From contig JASHUF010000061.1 of NCBI GenBank assembly GCA_030040175.1, positions 1 through 5,419 on the forward strand: 5,419 bases of DNA. Direction: 5' to 3'. Every line of letters starts with the position of its first letter. Within the stretch, counting starts at the first letter, position 1. A program made the translations under genes and the position numbers. Positions 1 through 4,951 of the stretch are shown piece by piece. This stretch comes from Acidobacteriaceae bacterium (GTDB taxonomy: Bacteria > Acidobacteriota > Terriglobia > Terriglobales > Acidobacteriaceae). The notes under the pieces are model-generated. The model saw only the letters and a program-made list of their open reading frames with translations, did no database searches and had not been told where the DNA came from.

Positions 1-51
1 TCAGCTCTCAGCTCTCAGCTCTCAGCTCTCAGCTCTCAGCTCTCAGCTCTC
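1..51. repeat. Perfect 7-bp tandem array, unit TCAGCTC x7
   Basis: Seven exact copies of TCAGCTC (phase-shifted AGCTCTC) fill positions 1-49, followed by a partial TC. The array touches the window edge, so its true length is unknown. The unit fits the AGCTNNY pattern of the diverged heptad arrays at 3820-4144, so it is probably a member of the same family. Perfect identity suggests recent slippage expansion. Unlike those arrays, this unit leaves all three plus-strand frames open, while the minus strand meets TGA. No gene start is seen here. Confidence 0.93.
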
Positions 52-66
52 TTTGAGAACTAATGC

Positions 67-95
67 TTGACGGCTTAACAAGGCAAGCGTAGGCT
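67..95 (+). promoter_or_regulatory. Weak sigma70-like promoter candidate before the radical SAM gene
   Basis: TTGACG at 67-72 matches the -35 consensus at five of six bases. After a 17-bp spacer, TAGGCT at 90-95 matches the -10 consensus at only three of six. A 5-bp inverted repeat (GCTTG 65-69, CAAGC 84-88) overlaps the same interval. Transcription would begin just upstream of the start codon at 114, giving a very short leader. The poor -10 keeps confidence low. Confidence 0.25.
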
Positions 96-113
96 GGATG
101 AAAAGGCGAATAT

Positions 114-1160
114 ATGGCGAAACTTGAAGCAGTCTTCCCCATTCTTCAGCCGGATCTTGACGCTAAACCACTGTCCCGGCTGGCCCGGTCGGCATCCGAG
201 ACGCCGCTGGACTCCTCGGGCTGCCTCACGGAGTATCGTCCGCTCGATTGCCGGTCGATTTTAAGCAAAACCACCTCCCGCCGGGGACTGCCCTTCAGCC
301 ACGCCATCAATCCGTACCGGGGCTGCGAGTTTGGATGCCGCTATTGCTATGCGCGTTACACGCACGAGTTTCTCGAGCTGCGCTCGCCGGAGGAGTTCGA
401 GCAGAAGATTTATTTCAAGCAGAACGGGCCGTGGCTGCTGGACCAGGAGCTGCGGCGGCTGAAACCGGGGACGGAGATCGCACTGGGAACGGCTACGGAC
501 CCCTACCAGCCGCTCGAGCGGAAGCAGCGCATCACGCGATCGCTGCTCGAAGTGTTTACGCGGCACAGCGGATTCAGCCTGGGAATTGTAACCAAGTCCG
601 CGCTGATCGCGCGCGACCTGGACCTGCTAAAGGAGATCGACGGCCGGCACAAGCTGACGGTCCACCTGACTGTGACCACGGTGAATGCACGGCTGGCGCG
701 CAAGCTGGAGCCGCGCGCGCCGCGGCCCGATCTGCGCATCCGCACCGTAGCCGAGCTGCGCCGGGCAGGGCTGCGCGCGGGGGTTTTGTGCTCGCCGCTG
801 ATGCCGGGAATCAACGACAGCCGCAGTTCGATTGCCGCGGTGGCGAGGGCGGCCAAGGGAGCGGACGCAAGCTTTCTGGCCGCGGGCGCGCTGTTCTTGA
901 AGCCCTGTTCTCGCCCGACGTTTTTCGCCTTCGTGCACGAGCATTTTCCCGAGCAACTGCCGAGCTACGAGCGGCGCTACGCACAGAGCGCCTTTGTCTC
1001 AGCCGAGTACAAGCGCCGGGTTGCGGAGATTGTGGACTCGGTGTGCCGGGAGTACAAGCTGGGCAAGCGGTACGGTGAGCAGCCGAGGGCCGAAATGCAG
1101 CCGAAAGAAGTAGGAAGCGTCGAGATTCAGCCGTGGCTGCCGTTTGCTAGCGCGTCATGA
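114..1160 (+). CDS. Radical SAM protein, SplB-like (COG1533) family
   Basis: The 348-residue protein carries the radical SAM cluster motif CxxxCxxC at C71, C75 and C78 within a NPYRGCEFGCRYCYAR segment. These cysteines should bind a [4Fe-4S] cluster that cleaves S-adenosylmethionine to a radical. Other family-typical segments are GTATDPYQPLE (125-135), TKSALIARDLDLL (160-172) and GVLCSPLMPGIND (223-235). The start at 114 is supported by AAAAGG at 101-106, seven bases upstream. Length and motifs fit the uncharacterised cytosolic proteins related to spore photoproduct lyase, such as the PA0069 and Rv2578c groups. Nothing here suggests sporulation, so DNA photoproduct repair should not be assumed and the substrate is unknown. 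Extra cysteines lie at 37, 46, 226, 265 and 311. Its 3' end overlaps the convergent methyltransferase gene by 14 bp. Confidence 0.9.
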   Translation: MAKLEAVFPILQPDLDAKPLSRLARSASETPLDSSGCLTEYRPLDCRSILSKTTSRRGLPFSHAINPYRGCEFGCRYCYARYTHEFLELRSPEEFEQKIYFKQNGPWLLDQELRRLKPGTEIALGTATDPYQPLERKQRITRSLLEVFTRHSGFSLGIVTKSALIARDLDLLKEIDGRHKLTVHLTVTTVNARLARKLEPRAPRPDLRIRTVAELRRAGLRAGVLCSPLMPGINDSRSSIAAVARAAKGADASFLAAGALFLKPCSRPTFFAFVHEHFPEQLPSYERRYAQSAFVSAEYKRRVAEIVDSVCREYKLGKRYGEQPRAEMQPKEVGSVEIQPWLPFASAS

Positions 1161-1797
1161 TGACTTCAGAGACCGAGTCCTTGGCCAGGAACTGCTTGTG
1201 GCCGGACCATCCGGAGAAGAGGCGCTCGATGCTGCGGTTGGTGAAGGCGCGCTGGATGGGATAGGGGTGGGCGAGCTGGACTTCGACCTTGTCGGTGGCG
1301 GTGACGTGATAGCGGCAGTGGGCGGTTTCGTCCCCGTGGGTGCGGGTGTGAAAGAGCGCCAAGACCTGCCCGCCCGGATTCATGGCGCCGTAGAGATGGC
1401 CGACTACGGGCACGACAAAGGGTTCGGGGAGGTAATCGAGAGCCGTCCACAGCAACACCACGTCGAAGTTGCGGCCGGCAAAGTCGAGGGATTGCTTGAG
1501 AAAACCCTCGACGTTCCAGATGGGATTGCCTTCCTCATCGAATCCCGATTGCCAGTTTTCCGTGCAGGCATCGTGGACCAGATCGGAAAGAAAGACGCTG
1601 TGGCCGAGATCAGTAAGGTAGTTGATGTTATTGGGCGAGGTGTAGCCCACATCGATAATACGCAGGCCCGGATCCGCCTGCAGGCGCTTGCGCAGCACCG
1701 CCCAACTCCCGGAGTGGCGAGGCACGCGGGGCCCGGCGGGACCCTGAGCAGAGGTGATCAATGCTCCGCTCTGTTTTTTCTCGAACCAGCTTACCAA
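1147..1797 (-). CDS. Class I SAM-dependent methyltransferase-like protein
   Basis: This is a 216-residue cytosolic protein. Residues 46-72 read as the first Rossmann strand and loop: a hydrophobic strand ending in IIDVG (47-51), a helix with NNINYL (56-61), then a second strand ending in acidic D72, which would contact the SAM ribose. FDVVLLWTALDYL (111-123) resembles motif IV, and the stretch at 138-150 with NPGG (140-143) resembles the next strand. The usual glycine-rich GxGxG loop is reduced to VGYTSPNN, so SAM binding is likely but activity is unproven, and the substrate is unknown. The start is TTG at 1797, preceded by GGGGGAT. The frame stays open upstream to 1917 without ATG, GTG or TTG, so a rare start (CTG 1812 or ATT 1827) is possible. 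It begins 58 bp after the bactofilin stop, suggesting co-transcription. Confidence 0.72.
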   Translation of the reverse strand: MVSWFEKKQSGALITSAQGPAGPRVPRHSGSWAVLRKRLQADPGLRIIDVGYTSPNNINYLTDLGHSVFLSDLVHDACTENWQSGFDEEGNPIWNVEGFLKQSLDFAGRNFDVVLLWTALDYLPEPFVVPVVGHLYGAMNPGGQVLALFHTRTHGDETAHCRYHVTATDKVEVQLAHPYPIQRAFTNRSIERLFSGWSGHKQFLAKDSVSEVIMTR

Positions 1798-1855
1798 CCC
1801 CGAATCCCCCAGTGCGGCCGGGCGAATCTGCGCGCCGATTTCACCCGCGCGGCTT

Positions 1856-2239
1856 TCAGGCCAGGCTGCCGGCTGTGGCCGGGCTCGCGGCCTCGGGCGT
1901 CTTTGCGGCGCTTTGTGTCAGATCCACTTTGCCGCGAAAGACGGCGTTGTCTTCGACCGAGAGGCGCAGCGCGCGAATATCTCCTTCGACGGCGCAGCCT
2001 GCGCGCAGCTCCACGCGGCCACCGGCCACGATGTTGCCCTGGACATGGCCCAGAATGAGGACATCTTTCGCAGTCAGGTCCGCGGCAACATTGGCGCTGG
2101 CCCCGATGGTCAGCCGGCCTTCAGAGAGGGTGATGGTACCCTCCAGGCGCCCGTCTACAATCAGATCTTCACTTCCCTTGACTTCTCCACGAATTTCTAC
2201 GCTTTTACCGATACGTGCGGGAGAGTTCTCCACTGGCAT
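1856..2239 (-). CDS. Bactofilin (polymer-forming cytoskeletal protein, DUF583)
   Basis: The 127-residue protein has the bactofilin layout: a short tail, a repetitive beta-helix core from about residue 8 to 106, and a disordered Ala/Pro/Ser-rich tail (107-127). The core shows regularly spaced turns such as IRGEVKGSEDLIVDGRLEG (17-35), LTIGASANVAADL (43-55), ILGHVQGNI (62-70) and CAVEGDI (82-88), in the short hydrophobic-Gly rhythm of the family. Bactofilins self-assemble into nucleotide-independent filaments at the inner membrane and often organise cell shape or cell-wall enzymes. The start at 2239 is chosen because a purine-rich ribosome site (AAGGAAGAGG, 2243-2252) precedes it and the frame's conserved part begins soon after. 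The upstream ATG at 2335 would add 32 Pro/Arg-rich residues unlike the family. The methyltransferase-like gene follows on the same strand. Confidence 0.9.
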   Translation of the reverse strand: MPVENSPARIGKSVEIRGEVKGSEDLIVDGRLEGTITLSEGRLTIGASANVAADLTAKDVLILGHVQGNIVAGGRVELRAGCAVEGDIRALRLSVEDNAVFRGKVDLTQSAAKTPEAASPATAGSLA

Positions 2240-2503
2240 GTTCCTCTTCCTTCCATTGGGCCGAAGCAGTTGCGATTCCGGCGAAGAAGGCTCCGCACCT
2301 CCGTCTCCCGGCCCGCGTGCGAAGGCGCACGGCACTCAAAGGGAACGGATTTGCGCAGAAAGCCGCCTGAAGGAACCGCGATGGGCCCTGCCCGCACTAT
2401 AACAGCAACCATAGGCGCAGCGCTTGAAACGGGAAGAAACCGGAGAGGGAAAGGCAGCGTCTAATGAGGACAATGAGCCGTTCCAGGGTGGGAAAGGTGG
2501 CCG
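2240..2503. other. Divergent intergenic region, bactofilin / secreted protein
   Basis: This 264-bp gap lies between two genes that read away from each other. No convincing small gene was found. It contains the bactofilin ribosome site (2243-2252), an extended -10 site on the minus strand (2396-2404), a weak -10-like TCTAAT on the plus strand at 2460-2465 with no matching -35, and a GGAAAGG ribosome site at 2491-2497 before the plus-strand gene. The rest, including the leader of about 150 bases before the bactofilin, shows nothing recognisable. Confidence 0.6.
2396..2404 (-). promoter_or_regulatory. Extended -10 promoter element for bactofilin
   Basis: Read on the minus strand, this stretch is TGTTATAGT, a TGN extended -10 followed by TATAGT (five of six bases of TATAAT). 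No good -35 lies 16-18 bp upstream, which is acceptable for extended -10 promoters. It points toward the bactofilin start at 2239 and would give an untranslated leader of about 150 bases. A single AT-rich match in GC-rich DNA is suggestive rather than conclusive. Confidence 0.4.
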
Positions 2504-3394
2504 ATGCCCGCTGAACACATGGGGACGCGCGGGTGGATGCTGCTCCTTTGCCTGGCGGGCGCCGCGGGCCTGCAGGCGGATTTGGGCGCGGTGCAGCCGG
2601 CCACGCTGGCGCCGGCCGACACTCAGGTGGGGGCGCAAGCCCTGCTCGATCGCGCCCTTGCCAACGAGTTGAAGGCGGCTGAGGATACGGGCCATCCCAT
2701 GCGCTATGTGCTGCGAAGAGCGAACCCGCGGCTGACCACGACCAAAGAGATTGTTGAAACCCAGGATGGAGAGGTGGCGCGGCTGGTCGCCCTCGATGAT
2801 AAGCCGCTGAGCGCAGCCGACGAGCAGAGGGAGCAGGCGCGGCTGAGCGCGCTTGAGAGCGATCCCGGGCGGCAACGGCACCGCAAGCAGAGCGAGGACG
2901 CCGACGCCGCGCGGGCCCTGAAGGTTCTGCGCGCCCTCCCCGGCGCGTTCCTCTACGCTTACCAGGGTCCTCTGGATACGGCCGCGGATGCGGTGGAGCG
3001 ATTCACCTTCAAACCGAATCCCGCATTTGTGCCTCCGGATCTCGAAACCGAAGTGCTGACGGCCATGAGCGGCGAATTGCGCATCGACCCGGCGAGCGAG
3101 CGGGTGACGCACCTCGAGGCGCACCTCGACAGAGATGTGGACTTCGGCTGGGGCATTCTTGGACGGCTGAATAAGGGGGGATGGATTGTGATCGAGCAGG
3201 CGGATGTGGGCGGAGGCGCGTGGCGGACGGTGCGCTTCCAAATGCAGATGAGCGGACGCGTGGTGATCCGGACGCGCGTCTTCGATACCGCCGAGGAGGA
3301 ATCGCACTATGCGCCGGTTCCCGCGGGTCTGCGCTATGCCCGGGCGATTGAAATGCTGCTCGGCGATGCCGGCGGAGCCGGGTCGCAGCACTGA
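2504..3394 (+). CDS. Secreted protein of unknown function (acidobacterial type)
   Basis: I do not recognise a named family with certainty. The 296-residue protein starts with a signal-like segment: R9, a hydrophobic stretch (W11-L23), and a likely signal peptidase I site after L23-Q24-A25. It is therefore probably periplasmic or envelope-facing. Residues 45-100 include TTTKEIVETQDGEVARLVALD, resembling two beta strands. Residues 101-145 are charged and helical. Residues 165-265 alternate short strands and turns, with FTFKPNPAF (167-175), FGWGILGRLNKGG (214-226) and EQADVGGGAW (231-240). This pattern recalls the LolA/LolB-like beta-sheet fold, but that is inference. The start at 2504 has GGAAAGG seven bases upstream. 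Met6 (2519) would keep the signal but lacks a ribosome site. It converges on atpE, with a hairpin between them. Confidence 0.75.
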   Translation: MPAEHMGTRGWMLLLCLAGAAGLQADLGAVQPATLAPADTQVGAQALLDRALANELKAAEDTGHPMRYVLRRANPRLTTTKEIVETQDGEVARLVALDDKPLSAADEQREQARLSALESDPGRQRHRKQSEDADAARALKVLRALPGAFLYAYQGPLDTAADAVERFTFKPNPAFVPPDLETEVLTAMSGELRIDPASERVTHLEAHLDRDVDFGWGILGRLNKGGWIVIEQADVGGGAWRTVRFQMQMSGRVVIRTRVFDTAEEESHYAPVPAGLRYARAIEMLLGDAGGAGSQH

Positions 3395-3399
3395 AAACT

Positions 3400-3428
3400 G
3401 CGGCCCCGCCTCGAAAAAGCGGAGCCGC
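3400..3428 (-). terminator. Hairpin terminator candidate after atpE
   Basis: The arms GCGGCCCCGC (3400-3409) and GCGGAGCCGC (3419-3428) pair over ten positions with one mismatch around a 9-base loop. On the minus strand the stem is followed by AGTTTTC, a short T-run, so it best fits the end of the atp transcript. On the plus strand no T-run follows, though the stem could still slow transcription leaving the secreted-protein gene, which stops six bases before it. Confidence 0.5.
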
Positions 3429-3454
3429 AAGGAATGCGAGCCTTCGCTTCCCGG

Positions 3455-3754
3455 TTACATCTTGGCGAAGACGATGACCATGGTGAAGAGGGTAAGCGAC
3501 TCAATGAAAGCTAGGCCCAGAACCAGGAACAGCATGATGCCGGGGCGGGTTCCGGGGTTGCGGGCCAGTGCTTCGGTTGCCGAAGCCACAGCCCTTCCCT
3601 GTCCCATGCCGCAGAGGCCGGCGGCCAGACCCATGCCCAGACCGGCGCCAATGGGAACCAGGCTGGCTGCGGGAGCCCCGCCCGTTTGCGCGAAGACCGG
3701 AACGGCGAAGCACAGCGCCGACAGCGTCATGAACACGTATTGAAGTTTCCGCAT
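3455..3754 (-). CDS. atpE: F-type ATP synthase subunit c
   Basis: The 99-residue protein is the ring-forming proteolipid of F0. Mature helix 1 covers about residues 31-58 with a Gly-rich packing face (GAGLGMGLAAGLCGMGQG, 37-54). The polar loop carries R65-N66-P67, the RNP/RQP motif that contacts the gamma/epsilon stalk. Helix 2 (about 72-97) holds the ion-carrying E85. Gln52 and Ser86 flank E85 as in sodium-binding c subunits, but the tyrosine of the Ilyobacter site is Phe90 and the following Thr is Leu87. An N-terminal leader, residues 1-22, looks like a cleavable signal peptide (cleavage after V20-F21-A22), which is uncommon in textbook c subunits. The start at 3754 is fixed by AGGAG at 3759-3763, four bases away. 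The upstream in-frame ATG at 3805 lacks such a site. It follows atpB after 395 bp of repeats and is the last gene of the cluster. Confidence 0.95.
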   Translation of the reverse strand: MRKLQYVFMTLSALCFAVPVFAQTGGAPAASLVPIGAGLGMGLAAGLCGMGQGRAVASATEALARNPGTRPGIMLFLVLGLAFIESLTLFTMVIVFAKM

Positions 3755-3757
3755 AGT

Positions 3758-3763
3758 TCTCCT
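3758..3763 (-). promoter_or_regulatory. Strong ribosome binding site of atpE
   Basis: AGGAGA on the minus strand lies just before the ATG at 3754. It is the strongest Shine-Dalgarno match in the cluster: atpB and atpI have only weak sites. Stronger initiation would suit the need for many c subunits per a subunit. Confidence 0.75.
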
Positions 3764-3819
3764 GCTTCCCTTGAAATTGGCAGCCAGTGGGTGGTTGAGG
3801 CTCACCGTGCCGGAAAAGC

Positions 3820-3854
3820 AGCTCTTAGCTTCTAGCTGTTAGCTTCTAGCTTGT
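3820..3854 (+). repeat. Heptad array A, five AGCTNNT units
   Basis: Five contiguous 7-bp units, each exactly AGCTNNT: NN is CT, TC, GT, TC and TG. Only positions 5-6 vary, so AGCT and the final T are constrained or inherited from a recent ancestor. TAG occurs at each junction (3826, 3833, 3840, 3847), covering all three plus-strand frames. The minus strand also has TAG or TAA at each junction. It is opposite in orientation to array B. Confidence 0.92.
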
Positions 3855-3896
3855 TCATCGGTAAGCCAAGCATCTCGACCCGCCGACGCGCAGGCT

Positions 3897-3924
3897 AGGA
3901 GCTGGAAGCTAGCGGCTAGCAGCT
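3897..3924 (-). repeat. Heptad array B, four inverted units
   Basis: Four units on the minus strand: AGCTGCT, AGCCGCT, AGCTTCC and AGCTCCT. Two match AGCTNNT exactly and two have one change each. This is the most degenerate of the four arrays. Against four units of array A it is an inverted repeat with 22 of 28 positions complementary in the best register, around a 42-bp spacer. Confidence 0.85.
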
Positions 3925-3964
3925 GTCTCATCCTTTGGCCCCCTCACGCTTGCAACCTTCCGTT

Positions 3965-3989
3965 GCTCCGGAGCGGAAGCGCTCTCCGG
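3965..3989. repeat. GC-rich palindrome and hairpin between arrays B and C
   Basis: GCTCCGGAGC at 3965-3974 is a perfect 10-bp palindrome. An alternative fold pairs GAGCG (3971-3975) with CGCTC (3980-3984) around a GAAG loop, extended by CCG/CGG beyond a two-base bulge. The two structures are mutually exclusive. No T-run follows on either strand, so it does not look like an intrinsic terminator. Role unknown. Confidence 0.5.
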
Positions 3990-4004
3990 CGGAATCTTTT
4001 CCCG

Positions 4005-4032
4005 AGCTTTTAGCTGCTAGCTTCTAGCTCCT
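4005..4032 (+). repeat. Heptad array C, four AGCTNNT units
   Basis: Four exact AGCTNNT units with NN of TT, GC, TC and CC, followed by a decayed fifth unit starting AGTT at 4033. TAG at every junction places stops in successive plus-strand frames. It is an inverted partner of array D, with 24 of 28 positions complementary. Confidence 0.9.
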
Positions 4033-4116
4033 AGTTCAGCCGTGCTACCGCGAATCCATCGCACTTCGCTGTCCTCGCGTTTAGAGCAAGGAGCCTTTTC
4101 CAAGGCACGGAAAGCC

Positions 4117-4144
4117 AGGGGCTAGAAGCTAAGAGCTAGAAGCT
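4117..4144 (-). repeat. Heptad array D, four inverted units next to the atpB stop
   Basis: On the minus strand the units are AGCTTCT, AGCTCTT, AGCTTCT and AGCCCCT. Three fit AGCTNNT exactly and the last has one change. The array begins only five bases after the atpB stop codon (4150-4152), so in the transcript it is the first thing after atpB. With array C it could form a stem of about 28 bp around an 84-base loop. Confidence 0.9.
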
Positions 4145-4149
4145 GCCTT

Positions 4150-4893
4150 TCAATGCTCGTGCGCCACCGCCATGGAGAGATAAATCATGGTCAGAAGCAT
4201 GAAAACGAAGGCCTGAATCACGGAGACCGCGAAGTGCAGTCCGAGGAAGACGGCCGGAACCGCAAACGGGATGATGGAAAACCAGACCAGGGTGAGCAGG
4301 TCGCTGGCAAACATGTTGGCGTAAAGACGGATGGTGAGCGACATCATGCGCGCCAGATGGGAGATCACTTCGATTACGAAAAGCCCGGGCGCGATCCACT
4401 TAATCGGGCCGAGAAACTGTTTGAGGTATCCGAAGAAACCGTTCGCTCGCAGACCGTGAAAGTTGTAGTAGAGAAACGTGAGCACGGCGATGCCGAGGGG
4501 GACTTCAGGCCGGCTGGTGGGGGTAATCACGCCGGGAAAAAGGCCCAGGCAGTTGGTGAGCAGAATGAAGAGTAGAACGCAGGTGGCATAGGCCTGGAAG
4601 CGCTCGTAGCCATGGCCGATGATCTGCTCGGCCAGCCCGCCCACGCCCTCATGGATCATTTCGGCAATCTGCTGCGCGGAGTTCGGCTTTTCCACTGAAA
4701 GCGTGGCGCGCACGAGAATGAAAAACGCGAAGAGGATGGCGGCGATGATGAGCTCAAGCGCCAGAGCGGCGTTCACGCGGTAGGCCCGGTGCGCGGCGTC
4801 TGGGCCCACGACTCCCAGCATGGCGTACAGCTTAATTTCAAAGCCCGCGAGAAGCCGGTTGACGAAGTGCGTAAGTCCGAACAGTTCCGGCAT
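4150..4893 (-). CDS. atpB: F-type ATP synthase subunit a
   Basis: The 247-residue integral membrane protein is the F0 stator subunit holding the two ion half-channels against the c-ring. Family signatures are clear: TNCLGLFPG (113-121), the essential arginine R189 in SLTIRLYAN (185-193), Q227 in IQAFVFML (226-233), and H220 seven residues before it, matching the Escherichia coli His245-Gln252 spacing. The GEL after the arginine helix is S197-D198-L199, a conservative change of the channel carboxylate. About five or six hydrophobic helices are visible (about 42-62, 101-120, 132-148, 168-188, 193-215, 218-243). The start at 4893 is chosen because MPELFGLTHFVNRLL begins typical family sequence. 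The ATG at 5016 would add a 41-residue Pro/Arg-rich segment read from inside atpI. The ribosome site is weak. The gene starts 58 bp after the atpI stop. Confidence 0.95.
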   Translation of the reverse strand: MPELFGLTHFVNRLLAGFEIKLYAMLGVVGPDAAHRAYRVNAALALELIIAAILFAFFILVRATLSVEKPNSAQQIAEMIHEGVGGLAEQIIGHGYERFQAYATCVLLFILLTNCLGLFPGVITPTSRPEVPLGIAVLTFLYYNFHGLRANGFFGYLKQFLGPIKWIAPGLFVIEVISHLARMMSLTIRLYANMFASDLLTLVWFSIIPFAVPAVFLGLHFAVSVIQAFVFMLLTMIYLSMAVAHEH

Positions 4894-4951
4894 CGAGGAT
4901 TCGCGTCTTTCCGTTTCCAAAACCGAATGATGAGATAAAGGCGAAGGGGGC

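Larger units (their letters stand above)
3755..4149. other. 395-bp atpB-atpE intergenic region packed with heptad repeats
   Basis: No gene is visible on either strand; stop codons are frequent in all frames because of the repeats. The region holds four heptad arrays in alternating orientation (3820-3854, 3897-3924, 4005-4032, 4117-4144) separated by 42, 80 and 84 bp. A GC-rich hairpin lies near its middle (3968-3989), overlapping a perfect 10-bp palindrome at 3965-3974, and the atpE ribosome site is at the left end. No convincing promoter for atpE was found. If atpB and atpE share a transcript, all this is untranslated mRNA between them. Confidence 0.85.

Noticed and set aside
248..1078. Second plus-strand frame inside the radical SAM gene
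   Set aside because: It is Ala/Arg/Gly-rich without motifs; the overlapping frame holds the CxxxCxxC motif and other family segments.
114..1160. True spore photoproduct lyase
   Set aside because: Only the general SplB-like motif set is visible; there is no sporulation context and the closest style is that of uncharacterised relatives.
1144..2058. Plus-strand open frame, 304 codons
   Set aside because: It is antisense to the methyltransferase-like and bactofilin genes, both of which show family features. GC-rich DNA commonly gives such shadows.
2504..2578. Lipoprotein signal ending at Cys16 of the secreted protein
   Set aside because: LLLC does not fit the lipobox (small residues at -1 and usually -2), and cleavage there would leave too short a hydrophobic core.
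2336..3430. Long minus-strand open frame, 364 codons
   Set aside because: It is antisense to the secreted-protein gene at 2504-3394, is Arg/His/Pro-rich with no domain pattern, and the plus-strand gene has a signal peptide and a ribosome site.
3770..3790. Sigma54-type promoter before atpE
   Set aside because: CTGGC is present on the minus strand, but the expected GC at the -12 element is missing at the right distance.
3820..4144. CRISPR array
   Set aside because: Units are 7 bp and contiguous, with no unique spacers of constant size and no cas genes.
4153..4575. Plus-strand open frame opposite atpB
   Set aside because: It is a hydrophilic, low-complexity shadow of a clearly recognised membrane protein gene.
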